From the NCBI GenBank assembly GCA_937965795.1, contig CALCMD010000069.1, forward strand, positions 1 to 47,088: a stretch of DNA of 47,088 nt, written 5' to 3'. How positions within the stretch are numbered: the stretch's first letter is position 1; every line of letters begins with the position of its first letter. Both the position numbers and the translations under genes were made by a program. A model generated the notes under the pieces. The model ran no database searches. It was not told the DNA's origin and saw nothing but the letters and a program-made list of their open reading frames with translations. This document shows positions 14,728 to 22,672 of the stretch, piece after piece. The stretch is from an uncultured Lachnospiraceae bacterium. GTDB taxonomy: Bacteria; Bacillota; Clostridia; Lachnospirales; Lachnospiraceae.

Positions 14728-16587
14728 TTGAGGAAAGGTACGTTGGAGAAAATCCGGGAGAAAGACTGTAAGACGCTGGGAAAGTTTGGGGCGGTAAAAG
14801 AAAAGGATGGCGTCATATTTCAGGTTGCACTTGAAGAGCCGGAGGAAGCGGCGCTTCTTCTGTATCAGCGGGGAACGGATACCATTGTCCGTGAGATTCC
14901 ATTGAAAGACAAACGAATAGTAGGAAATGTATACGCTGTGAAGCTTCTGAATCTGGATGGGGAGCAATACGAATACAATTATCGAATCGGAACAAAAGTG
15001 GTGCAGGATACTTATGCCGGTATCATCCGGGGCAGAGATAAATTCGGAGAGCCGGTGGCGAACGGGGACGGACATCAGATTCGGTGTGGGTTTGATTTTA
15101 AGGCTTATGACTGGAAGGATGACGCGCCGCCCTGCATTCCCTATGAGGATGCGGTGATGTACGGGCTTCATGTCCGCGGATTCACCATGCAGGCAAATTC
15201 AAAAGTCCGTCATAAGGGAACCTTCCGCGGCGTTGCGGAAAAAGCGGAATATTTGAAAAATCTGGGAATCAATCAGGTAAAGCTGATGCCTGCTTACGAG
15301 TTTGATGAGATCGTAAAACTCTATAACGGGATGAACAGGAACTATCAGGCGCCGCCGGAAGAACAGCGCGAAAAGCTGAACTTCTGGGGGTATGAAAAAG
15401 GCTGGTACTTTGCGCCAAAAGCCTCTTATGCAGCGGGAAATGATCCGGTAAAAGAGATGAAGGATATGGTGCGCACACTGCATCAGAATGGAATTGAAGT
15501 ATTGATGGAGTTCTATTTTTCCAGAGATGTGGATTTTCGGACGGCGGCAGATTGTCTCGGACATTGGGCTTCGGAATATCATATAGACGGCTTCCATATC
15601 ATAGGGAATGATGAGCTGGCGAAAATGCTGGCAAAAGATCCGGTGTTTACCGGAGTAAAACTTTTAGGATCTTATTTTCCGGCAGAAGAGATTTATGCAA
15701 GGAACAAAGTTCTTCGTAACAGGAATCTTGGAGAATATCATGCAGGATTTCAGGAAGACGCGCGGGGACTGCTGAAAGGCGATCAGAATCAGGTCAGTGC
15801 GTTTACTTTCAGAATTCGCAGAAACCCGGCATATACCGGCGTGATTAATTATATGGCGGGCCATGATGGATTCACGATGATGGATATGGTCTCTTATAGT
15901 GAAAAGCATAATGAAGAAAACGGGGAACAGAACCATGACGGTCCGGACCGGAACCAGAGCTGGAACTGCGGGATAGAGGGGCCGACCAGAAAGAAAAAAA
16001 TAACAGAACTTCGATACAGGCAGCTCAGAAACGCATTTCTCATGCTGCTTCTGGCAGCGGGAACACCTATGATTCAGGCAGGAGATGAATTCGGAAATTC
16101 ACAGGGAGGAAACAACAACCCCTACTGTCTGGATAACGAGACTTCCTGGACAGATTGGAAAGCAGCCAGGAAAAATGAAGGTCTGACAGCATTCGTGCGG
16201 GAGTTGATCGCTTTTCGAAAACGTCACAGAATCCTGCATATGCCAAAGGAGTTGCGAATGATGGATACTCTGTCGTGCGGCTATCCGGATATTTCTTTTC
16301 ACGGCAATCGTGCATGGTACGGAGAATTTGACAATGGCAACAGGGAAATTGGAATCATGTACTGCGGCGCTTATGCCGGAGAGGATGAATTCATTTATGT
16401 GGCGTATAATCTGCATTGGAAAGAAAAAGAATTTGCTCTTCCGAATCTTCCGGAGGGGATGCGCTGGCATGTGGCGATCGACAGCTCCTGTGGTATCTAT
16501 CCGCAGGGAGAAGAACCCCTCTGTGCCAGTGAAAAGATGTTTTCCGTGCCGGAGCGAACCATCAAAGTTTTAATCGGAAGAAGGTAA
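14728..16587 (+). CDS. GH13 glycogen-debranching-like protein lacking catalytic residues
   Basis: This 619-residue protein is related to GlgX/isoamylase-type debranching enzymes: a short N-terminal CBM48-like part, a barrel, MIQAGDEFGNSQGGNNNPYC near 450 and a C-terminal beta domain. The HD motif of region IV is kept (GHDGFTMMD, His379-Asp380). The catalytic sites are not. Region I reads VLMEFYFSRD instead of DVVYNH. Region II reads DGFHIIGND, with Ile292 where the Asp nucleophile should be. Region III reads KLLGSYFP, with Ser315 where the acid/base Glu should be. It is therefore probably non-hydrolytic: a glycan-binding or regulatory pseudoenzyme. The TTG start sits two bases after the ABC-F stop. 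Confidence 0.8.
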   Translation: MRKGTLEKIREKDCKTLGKFGAVKEKDGVIFQVALEEPEEAALLLYQRGTDTIVREIPLKDKRIVGNVYAVKLLNLDGEQYEYNYRIGTKVVQDTYAGIIRGRDKFGEPVANGDGHQIRCGFDFKAYDWKDDAPPCIPYEDAVMYGLHVRGFTMQANSKVRHKGTFRGVAEKAEYLKNLGINQVKLMPAYEFDEIVKLYNGMNRNYQAPPEEQREKLNFWGYEKGWYFAPKASYAAGNDPVKEMKDMVRTLHQNGIEVLMEFYFSRDVDFRTAADCLGHWASEYHIDGFHIIGNDELAKMLAKDPVFTGVKLLGSYFPAEEIYARNKVLRNRNLGEYHAGFQEDARGLLKGDQNQVSAFTFRIRRNPAYTGVINYMAGHDGFTMMDMVSYSEKHNEENGEQNHDGPDRNQSWNCGIEGPTRKKKITELRYRQLRNAFLMLLLAAGTPMIQAGDEFGNSQGGNNNPYCLDNETSWTDWKAARKNEGLTAFVRELIAFRKRHRILHMPKELRMMDTLSCGYPDISFHGNRAWYGEFDNGNREIGIMYCGAYAGEDEFIYVAYNLHWKEKEFALPNLPEGMRWHVAIDSSCGIYPQGEEPLCASEKMFSVPERTIKVLIGRR

Positions 16588-16594
16588 AGGTCAA

Positions 16595-17140
16595 ATGTTA
16601 AAAAAGGCAATCGGTCATTTCAGGACGATAACGAAGCATAAAATCCTGGTCATGAAGGGATGTTTTCGTATCGGTCTTTACAGACAGGGACTTCTGCATG
16701 ACCTGTCAAAGTATTCACCTGCGGAGTTTCTGGTGGGATGCCGTTATTATCAGGGAGACAGAAGCCCCAATAACGCAGAGCGGGAGGATTATGGTTATTC
16801 CAGCGCATGGCTTCACCATAAGGGAAGAAACAGGCATCATTTTGAATATTGGACGGATTATAGTCTGGAACAGAACGCAGTACCGATGGCAGGCGTGAGG
16901 ATGCCAAGAAAGTATGTGGCGGAGATGCTGATGGATCGAATTGCGGCATCCAAAGTATACAATGGAAAAGCTTATACGGATCAGGATCCGCTGAAATATT
17001 ATTTAAGAGGAAAAAATCACTATATGATGCACCCGCAGACGGCGAAGGAGCTGGAAGGTCTGCTGCGGATTTTGGATAAGCGGGGGGAAAAGGAGCTTTT
17101 CAGATTTGTGAAAACCCGGTATTTAAAGAAAATACATTAG
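16595..17140 (+). CDS. DUF5662-family protein (HD-like)
   Basis: The 181-residue protein has HDLSKYSPAEF at residues 35-45 and WLHHKGRNRHHFEYW at 69-83, as in DUF5662 proteins. The pattern of His and Asp residues (H-D, H-H, H-H) suggests a metal-binding helical hydrolase related to HD-domain proteins, but no reaction is known. No signal peptide or membrane segment is seen. The start follows AAAGGTC closely after the GH13-like gene, so the three genes from the ABC-F ATPase onward may form one unit ended by the terminator before luxS. Confidence 0.75.
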   Translation: MLKKAIGHFRTITKHKILVMKGCFRIGLYRQGLLHDLSKYSPAEFLVGCRYYQGDRSPNNAEREDYGYSSAWLHHKGRNRHHFEYWTDYSLEQNAVPMAGVRMPRKYVAEMLMDRIAASKVYNGKAYTDQDPLKYYLRGKNHYMMHPQTAKELEGLLRILDKRGEKELFRFVKTRYLKKIH

Positions 17141-17149
17141 AAGAAAAGG

Positions 17150-17197
17150 GCAGGTCATCTGCATGGCGTTATACCATACAGACGGCCTGCTGTTTTT
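17150..17197. terminator. Terminator between the DUF5662 gene and luxS
   Basis: The outer arms GCAGG and CCTGC and the inner arms CATGG and CCATA flank a loop, followed by TTTTTT. It lies between two convergent genes. Confidence 0.75.
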
Positions 17198-17677
17198 TCA
17201 TTCCGGATAGATCAGACGATCGTCTGAAATATCAATAAGTACATCATTTAAAAATTTCTGTGCCAGATAGTTTGCCATAGGCAGGTTCATATCCAGATAA
17301 TTTCCACAGTCCTTTGGCGAGGCGCCTGGAACTTCATCCGAAAAGTTTTGGATGAACAGGAACATTTCTGTGAGAAGCGGCACGATATCATGAGAAGTGT
17401 AATCTCCTGCAAGCAGCAGATAAAACCCTGTGCGGCAGCCCATCGGACCGAAATAGAGAATGCGGCTGCCGAACTCTTTGTGATTTCTGAGGAAGGTAGC
17501 CGCCAGGTGTTCGATGGTGTGCATCTCGGCGGTATTCATGACAGGTTCCTCATTTGGTGAAGTCATGCGGATGTCAAAGGTGGTGATCGTTTCTGCACCG
17601 ATGTGATCCTTTCGTGATACGTAAATACCGGGCTGAAGCTTGATGTGGTCTATGGTAAAGCTTGCAATTTTCTCCAT
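17198..17677 (-). CDS. luxS: S-ribosylhomocysteine lyase (autoinducer-2 synthase) LuxS
   Basis: This 159-residue enzyme splits S-ribosylhomocysteine into homocysteine and DPD, the AI-2 precursor, in the activated methyl cycle. The metal site is HTIEH (His53, Glu56, His57) with the distal Cys in SPKDCGNY; the catalytic Cys81 is in GPMGCRTGFY. The true start is at 17677, behind AAAAGGAG. The frame stays open upstream to 17797 only because it runs through a MITE-like insert, so a 40-residue extension is not credited. The promoter lies beyond the insert at 17857-17885, giving an unusually long leader made mostly of that element. Confidence 0.95.
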   Translation of the reverse strand: MEKIASFTIDHIKLQPGIYVSRKDHIGAETITTFDIRMTSPNEEPVMNTAEMHTIEHLAATFLRNHKEFGSRILYFGPMGCRTGFYLLLAGDYTSHDIVPLLTEMFLFIQNFSDEVPGASPKDCGNYLDMNLPMANYLAQKFLNDVLIDISDDRLIYPE

Positions 17678-17711
17678 AGCTGATTCTCCTTTTTGATCTT
17701 TTTTGTCTGGT

Positions 17712-17847
17712 TGTAACTGTTCAGTACCTTCACAGTCACGATGCAAAAATCCATGAAAATCGTCTTTGACGATGGGATTTTTGCACTCTTGAATCATGTT
17801 TTCACGGTCTCAGCAACAAGTGCTTCGACCTGCTCTGAATAGTTACA
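17712..17847 (-). mobile_element. MITE-like palindromic element in the luxS leader
   Basis: The element is about 135 bp, with terminal inverted repeats TGTAACTGTTCAG and CTGAATAGTTACA (12 of 13 match). It is flanked by the direct repeat TCTGGT(T) at 17706-17712 and 17848-17854, as a target duplication would be. The interior holds a long hairpin (17742-17785) with arms TGCAAAAATCC and GGATTTTTGCA. No transposase is encoded. A near-identical stretch (51 of 53 bases) starts at 47036. Boundaries are uncertain by one base. The strand is given as that of the luxS-sense reading. Confidence 0.8.
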
Positions 17848-17856
17848 TCTGGTTAC

Positions 17857-17885
17857 AGTATACCGATAAATTGCGGGAAGTTCAA
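17857..17885 (-). promoter_or_regulatory. SigA promoter of luxS, directly outside the MITE-like element
   Basis: Read on the minus strand: TTGAAC (17880-17885), a 17-base spacer, then TATACT (17857-17862). Transcription would start close to 17850, within the target repeat or the first bases of the element. Confidence 0.7.
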
Positions 17886-17893
17886 CCGTATAA

Positions 17894-17922
17894 TTGACTT
17901 TCTACAGGGCAGGTGATAGAAT
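17894..17922 (+). promoter_or_regulatory. SigA promoter of trpS
   Basis: TTGACT at 17894 and TAGAAT at 17917 with a 17-base spacer, 40 bases before the trpS start. It is back to back with the luxS promoter. The leader is too short for a T-box. Confidence 0.7.
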
Positions 17923-17961
17923 AAGACTAATTTGAGCGGCGAAACGGAGGAGATTACGGAT

Positions 17962-18966
17962 ATGATAAATAATAAAAAGGTACTGTTCAGCGGGATGCAG
18001 GCAACAGGGAATCTGACGCTTGGAAATTATCTGGGAGCGCTGAAAAACTGGCTGACGCTGAGTGATGAATATGAGTGTTTTTACAGTGTGGTAGATCTGC
18101 ATTCTATCACGGTTCGCCAGAATCCTGCGGAACTCAGGAAAAGAGCGAGAGCCCTTTTGACTCTATATATTGCAGCGGGACTTGACCCGGAGAAGAACTG
18201 CATTTACTATCAGTCACATGTTTCAGGACATGCGGAACTGTCCTGGATTCTGAATTGCTTCACATATATGGGCGAACTGAACCGTATGACACAGTTCAAA
18301 GATAAATCGTCGAAGCACGCAGATAATATCAATGCGGGGCTGTTTACCTACCCGGTTCTGATGGCGTCTGATATTCTGCTTTATCAGGCGGATGTCGTTC
18401 CGGTCGGAATTGACCAGATGCAGCATCTGGAGCTTACCAGGGACATTGCCCAGAGATTTAATAATATTTACGGTGATGTGTTTACGGTTCCCGAAGCCTA
18501 TATCGGAAAGACGGGGGCGAAGATCATGAGTCTTCAGGACCCGTCAAAGAAAATGTCCAAATCAGATGAGAACCCGAATGCCAGCATTTACCTGATGGAT
18601 GATCCGGATACGATTATGAGAAAGTGCAAACGTGCCGTTACGGATTCCGAAGCGCAGATTTTATATCGTGACGAACAGCCAGGAATTAAGAATCTGATTG
18701 ATATTTATTCTGCCTGCACTGGAAAAACGCCGGAGGATACGGTAAAAGAGTTTGACGGGAAAGGATACGGCGAACTGAAAATGGCAGTAGGAGAAGCTGT
18801 GGTATCGGTTCTGAAACCAATTCAGGATAGAATGGCGGAGCTTGAGAAAGACAAAGCCTATATTGATTCTGTGATTAAAAACAATGCGGAAAAAGCAAAC
18901 TATTACGCTGCCAGGACCTTGCGGAAGGTGCAGCGTAAGGTAGGATTTCCAGATAGAATAAGATAG
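17962..18966 (+). CDS. trpS: Tryptophanyl-tRNA synthetase
   Basis: A 334-residue class I synthetase, the normal length, that charges tRNA-Trp. The HIGH-type motif is GNLTLGNYLG near residue 18, the KMSKS motif is KKMSKSDEN near 195, and DLHSITV and PVGIDQMQHLELTRD are typical of TrpRS. The ATG at 17962 follows GGAGGAG; a TTG 30 bases upstream is in frame but lacks a site. Unlike many Firmicute trpS genes there is no room for a T-box leader between the predicted promoter and the start. Confidence 0.95.
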   Translation: MINNKKVLFSGMQATGNLTLGNYLGALKNWLTLSDEYECFYSVVDLHSITVRQNPAELRKRARALLTLYIAAGLDPEKNCIYYQSHVSGHAELSWILNCFTYMGELNRMTQFKDKSSKHADNINAGLFTYPVLMASDILLYQADVVPVGIDQMQHLELTRDIAQRFNNIYGDVFTVPEAYIGKTGAKIMSLQDPSKKMSKSDENPNASIYLMDDPDTIMRKCKRAVTDSEAQILYRDEQPGIKNLIDIYSACTGKTPEDTVKEFDGKGYGELKMAVGEAVVSVLKPIQDRMAELEKDKAYIDSVIKNNAEKANYYAARTLRKVQRKVGFPDRIR

Positions 18967-18975
18967 AAACAATCC

Positions 18976-19869
18976 TTAAAGAATCCATTCCATATCCGGC
19001 GGGAGAGGAGCCGTAAAGCTCATTTCTTTTCCGGTGATTGGATGAAGGAACTGAAGATGATGGGAATGCAGCGCCTGGCGCTGCATTCTCTTTTGCTGTT
19101 CGGGATAATCGGCGCAGTACAGGAAATCGCCGATCAAAGGATGTCCCAGGTACTTCATATGAACGCGAATCTGGTGCGTACGCCCTGTCTCCAGTTTCAG
19201 ACGGACAAGAGAACAGTTATCTTTGAAAGCTTCTCTTTGAAAATGAGTGATGGCCTGTTCGCCGCATGAAAAATCTACGCACCGCTCAATGGCGGAACCA
19301 TTCTTCCTGGAGATCGGAGCGTCTATGACGCCGGATACCGGAAGAAGACCTGACGCAATCGCCAGATATTCCCGGTGGATTTCACGGTTCGCAGCCATTT
19401 TGGAGAGAAGGGCGGCGCTGTACATATGCTTTGCAAGAATCAGAAGGCCGGTCGTATCCCGGTCAAGCCGATTGATGCAGCGGTATACGAAAGGGATTCC
19501 CTGAGCGTAAAAATACCAGGAAATGCCGTTTGCGAGAGTATTTTCATAATTGTTCACGGAGGGATGAATCGGAGTATCCGCCGGTTTGTTGAGAATCATC
19601 AGGTCCGCATCCTCATAAACAATAGAAAGAGGCATAGGGACCGGAACGATGTTTTCCGAAGATTTTTCTTCAAGCAGAGTGACCGTCAGGCGGTCGCCTG
19701 GTTTCATACACTGGTTTGCGTAGGCCCAGATACCATTTTTGCAGATACCGTTCTCTGTTTGCTTCAAATGCGTCAGAATATGGCGGGAATATCCTTTTCT
19801 CCGAAGAAACTGTTCAATCGTAATGCCGGATGTTTCCGGTGACGCGGTATATGTAAAGACCCGTTTCAT
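18976..19869 (-). CDS. RluA-family RNA pseudouridine synthase
   Basis: The 297-residue protein has an N-terminal S4-like part (ITIEQFLRRKGYSRHILTHL) and the RluA catalytic core: NKPADTPIHPS, INRLDRDTTGLLILAK with the catalytic Asp near 135, EYLAIASG, LETGRTHQIRVHMKYLGHPL and the C-terminal FLHPITGKEM. It converts a uridine of rRNA or tRNA to pseudouridine; which one is not predictable. The start at 19869 is chosen because the residues upstream are unlike the family, although the AAGGAG site is rather far away (about 14 bases). It is convergent with trpS. Confidence 0.88.
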   Translation of the reverse strand: MKRVFTYTASPETSGITIEQFLRRKGYSRHILTHLKQTENGICKNGIWAYANQCMKPGDRLTVTLLEEKSSENIVPVPMPLSIVYEDADLMILNKPADTPIHPSVNNYENTLANGISWYFYAQGIPFVYRCINRLDRDTTGLLILAKHMYSAALLSKMAANREIHREYLAIASGLLPVSGVIDAPISRKNGSAIERCVDFSCGEQAITHFQREAFKDNCSLVRLKLETGRTHQIRVHMKYLGHPLIGDFLYCADYPEQQKRMQRQALHSHHLQFLHPITGKEMSFTAPLPPDMEWIL

Positions 19870-20069
19870 AATATTGTGAAAAATCTCCTTTTTTGCTTTT
19901 CGAATAACTATACGATATGTGCGGCTTTCTGTCAATGTAAAATTTATCACATTAATACATTATAATTTTAAAGCGATGACAAATTTTGTGATCTATGAAA
20001 TTTGGCTTTTTTTGTAGTGGAAAATGTTGTATACTATTTAGAACAGAAATAAGACGAAGGAGAAAAGAC

Positions 20070-21440
20070 ATGGAAAGAGAAAAGTTTGGGTCCAGGCTGG
20101 GATTTATCCTGATTTCTGCAGGATGTGCCATTGGCCTGGGAAATGTATGGAGATTTCCGTATATTACAGGAAAATATGGCGGCGCGGCCTTTGTGCTGCT
20201 GTATCTGTTCTTTCTGGTGATTTTAGGACTTCCCATCATGGTTATGGAGTTTGCAGTCGGAAGGGGCAGCCAGAAGAGTGCGGCGCTGTCTTTTGATGTG
20301 CTGGAGCCGAAGGGAACGAAATGGCACTGGTACAAATGGGGAGCGATGGCAGGAAATTATCTGCTGATGATGTTTTATACGACGATTGGCGGCTGGATGC
20401 TTCTGTATTTTCTGAAAATGGCAGCCGGGAGATTTGAAGGGCTGGATACCGGGCAGGTAGGAGCTGCGTTTGCAGAATTGACAGGACAGCCCTGGCTGAT
20501 GGCGGGATTTATGATACTGATTGTCATAATTGCTTTTGGAATCTGTGCGAAAGGCCTGAAAAATGGCGTGGAAAAGATTACTAAGGGCATGATGTTATGT
20601 CTCTTGTTGCTGATGATCGTGCTTGCAGTACGGTCAGCTCTTTTGCCGGGAGGCGAGAAAGGATTAAGATTCTATTTGTCGCCGGACTTTGGAAAGCTTT
20701 TTGAGGCGGGCGCAGGAGAAGTCATCTATGCGGCGATGGGGCAGGCATTTTTTACTTTGAGTCTGGGAATCGGAGCGCTTGCAATTTTTGGAAGCTATAT
20801 TGGAAAAGAACGGGCGCTTACCGGAGAGGCAGTCAGTGTGACGGTGTTAGATACGCTGGTTGCTTTGATGGCGGGACTTATCATTTTCCCGGCGTGCTTT
20901 GCATATGGCGTACAGCCGGACAGTGGTCCAAGCCTGATATTTATTACACTGCCGAATGTATTTAATGCTATGGCGGGTGGAAGAGTCTGGGGAACCTTGT
21001 TTTTCCTCTTTATGTCTTTTGCAGCGCTTTCCACGATTATCGCCGTGTTTGAGAACATCATATCTTTTGCTATGGATTTGACCGGATGTTCCAGAAAGAA
21101 AGCGGTGATCTACAATTTAATCGCTATTATTCTTCTTTCCATGCCGTGTATTTTGGGCTTTAATCTGTGGAGCGGTTTTGCACCTTTGGGAGAGGGGAGC
21201 AATATATTAGACCTGGAAGACTTCATCGTGAGCAATAATTTGCTGCCGCTCGGAAGCCTGGTATATCTTCTGTTCTGTACCAGCAAGTACGGATGGGGTT
21301 ATGAAAAATTTCTGAGTGAAGCAAACTCAGGAAAAGGAATGAAATTTCCGGTATGGATTCGGGCTTATGTAAAATACATTTTGCCGCTGATTGTAATCGG
21401 GATTTTTGTAATGGGTTATTATACAAAGTTTGCAGGATAG
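20070..21440 (+). CDS. Sodium-dependent amino-acid transporter, NSS family
   Basis: A 456-residue membrane protein with about 11-12 segments. The first segment carries the NSS signature SAGCAIGLGNVWRFPYITGKYGG (residues 14-36), which forms part of the sodium and substrate sites. FTLSLGIGALAIFGSYI and FAALSTIIAVFENIISF match the sixth and eighth segments. Bacterial members (MhsT, TnaT) take up hydrophobic or aromatic amino acids with Na+. Its length and 11-12 segments resemble MhsT. The ATG at 20070 follows GAAGGAGA. It is divergent from the pseudouridine synthase gene; TATACT near 20031 may be its -10. Confidence 0.88.
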   Translation: MEREKFGSRLGFILISAGCAIGLGNVWRFPYITGKYGGAAFVLLYLFFLVILGLPIMVMEFAVGRGSQKSAALSFDVLEPKGTKWHWYKWGAMAGNYLLMMFYTTIGGWMLLYFLKMAAGRFEGLDTGQVGAAFAELTGQPWLMAGFMILIVIIAFGICAKGLKNGVEKITKGMMLCLLLLMIVLAVRSALLPGGEKGLRFYLSPDFGKLFEAGAGEVIYAAMGQAFFTLSLGIGALAIFGSYIGKERALTGEAVSVTVLDTLVALMAGLIIFPACFAYGVQPDSGPSLIFITLPNVFNAMAGGRVWGTLFFLFMSFAALSTIIAVFENIISFAMDLTGCSRKKAVIYNLIAIILLSMPCILGFNLWSGFAPLGEGSNILDLEDFIVSNNLLPLGSLVYLLFCTSKYGWGYEKFLSEANSGKGMKFPVWIRAYVKYILPLIVIGIFVMGYYTKFAG

Positions 21441-21480
21441 AAAAATCACATATTGAATGTTAAGTATCTCAAAAGAACTA

Positions 21481-21509
21481 TTGACAGCATCATTCTGCTA
21501 TGCTATCAT
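21481..21509 (+). promoter_or_regulatory. SigA promoter of the coiled-coil protein gene
   Basis: TTGACA at 21481 and TATCAT at 21504 are separated by 17 bases, 29 bases before the start codon. Confidence 0.7.
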
Positions 21510-21538
21510 GGATTCATGACAGAAAGGAGTGTGATTTT

Positions 21539-22081
21539 ATGACAGATCATGAGTTGCTGAAGGCCATATCGGATATTGTGCAGACACAGATTGAACCGAT
21601 AAAAAAGGACGTGCAGGAAGTTAAGAATGACATGCGGTTATTCAGAACGGAAATGCAGTCCATGAAAAATGATTTGCAGATGGTGAAAGATGAGTTGCAG
21701 TCAGTAAAAGATGATTTGCAATCGGTGAAGGATGAGTTGCAGTCGGTAAAAGACGATTTGCAATCGGTGAAGGATGAGTTGCAGTCGGTAAAAGACGATT
21801 TGCAATCGGTGAAGGATGAGTTACAGTCGGTAAAGGATGAATTACAGATTTTGAAAGAAAGAGTGCAGAAATTAGAAATACGCATGACTTCGCTGGAAGT
21901 AACCCTTGAGAATGTGACGAATAAAAATATCATTTTAGTGGCGGAAGGACATCTTGATTTGTCAAGAAAACTGGATGAGGCGTTGCGGGTGGAGAATGAA
22001 AAGGAGATTATTGCCATTCGCGTAAACATTCTGGAGAATGAGCTGAAAAAGATGAAAGAGCAATTAAAAGTGACTGCATAA
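21539..22081 (+). CDS. Coiled-coil protein with tandem heptad repeats
   Basis: The 180-residue protein is almost wholly helical. Its middle is built from DDLQSVKDELQSVK units of 14 residues (two heptads) repeated about four times, encoded by near-identical 42-bp DNA repeats. Flanking parts (VQTQIEPIKKDVQEVKNDMR and LEIRMTSLEVTLENVTNKN) resemble many clostridial proteins of unknown function that share this architecture. There is no signal peptide or membrane segment. The start follows AAAGGAG, and a promoter and a terminator bracket it as a single unit. The repeat number may vary between strains. Function unknown. Confidence 0.75.
   Translation: MTDHELLKAISDIVQTQIEPIKKDVQEVKNDMRLFRTEMQSMKNDLQMVKDELQSVKDDLQSVKDELQSVKDDLQSVKDELQSVKDDLQSVKDELQSVKDELQILKERVQKLEIRMTSLEVTLENVTNKNIILVAEGHLDLSRKLDEALRVENEKEIIAIRVNILENELKKMKEQLKVTA
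21689..21838 (+). repeat. In-frame 42-bp tandem repeats (about 3.6 copies)
   Basis: Units start at 21689, 21731, 21773 and 21815. The second and third are identical, the first differs at three positions and the fourth is partial. The period is a multiple of three, so gain or loss of units keeps the frame. Confidence 0.9.
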
Positions 22082-22100
22082 CATCATTTTTAAAGTACAT

Positions 22101-22143
22101 AAAACGCACTGTACACGTTGTCAAAGGCGTACGGTGCGTTTTT
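22101..22143 (+). terminator. Terminator after the coiled-coil gene
   Basis: The arms AAAACGCACTGTAC and GTACGGTGCGTTTT (one mismatch) end in a T run and face the flavin reductase gene convergently. Confidence 0.75.
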
Positions 22144-22153
22144 CTTCCATTCG

Positions 22154-22660
22154 TTATTTTTTTATCAGCACTTTTTCGATTTCTGCAATATACATGACAT
22201 GATAATCCTTATTGGGATACCATTTTGTATCCAGCTCCTGATCTGCAAAGCATTCTGGCCGGTATTCCTGAACATAGAGCTTTCGGCACACCAGTACGGT
22301 GTCTGCCTCTTCGAAATAAGGGGTTGCATGTTCGTGGGAAACGGTCAGCTCGGATTTGGCGATTTTATCTTCATCTCTGCCGGATACCGAGCCGAGATAG
22401 CTGTAAGTTTTCCGGAAAGATTCGTCCAGCACCGAAAGGGAAAAAGTTTCAGCAGCATCTACAAATTCTTTGGTATAACGCTGGGGCCTGAGAACGATAA
22501 AAGCTACGTTCTTTCCCCACATTACACCTACCCCGCCCCAGGAAGCGGTCATTGTATTTACTTTTTCCTCTTTTTTAGCAGTCACCAGCAGCCATTCTTT
22601 CCCAATCATGGTAAAGGGATTTTTTTGCAGTTCTTCCGGTTTTATTTCTTTAAAACTCAT
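22154..22660 (-). CDS. Flavin reductase-like (FMN-binding) protein
   Basis: The 168-residue protein has the split-barrel flavin reductase layout: NPFTMIGKEWLLVTAKKEEKVNTMTASWGG at the FMN-binding start, then AFIVLRPQRYTKEFVD, FSLSVLDESFRKTYSYLGSVSGRDEDKI and LVCRKLYVQEY. Members reduce flavins with NAD(P)H or bind FMN tightly; the partner is unknown. It lies 12 bases after the potCD fusion on the same strand with its own GGAGG site, so it probably belongs to the polyamine-transport operon as the last gene. Why a flavin protein is there is unclear. Confidence 0.8.
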   Translation of the reverse strand: MSFKEIKPEELQKNPFTMIGKEWLLVTAKKEEKVNTMTASWGGVGVMWGKNVAFIVLRPQRYTKEFVDAAETFSLSVLDESFRKTYSYLGSVSGRDEDKIAKSELTVSHEHATPYFEEADTVLVCRKLYVQEYRPECFADQELDTKWYPNKDYHVMYIAEIEKVLIKK

Positions 22661-22672
22661 AATGAAATCCTC

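Noticed and set aside
17678..17797. N-terminal 40-residue extension of LuxS
   Set aside because: It is translation of the MITE-like insert. The family start at 17677 has a strong AAAAGGAG site.
17894..17961. T-box leader for trpS
   Set aside because: Only about 30-40 bases separate the predicted transcription start from the start codon, too short for a T-box.
21689..21838. Tandem repeats as a possible CRISPR array
   Set aside because: The units are contiguous without spacers, lie inside a gene and encode coiled-coil heptads.
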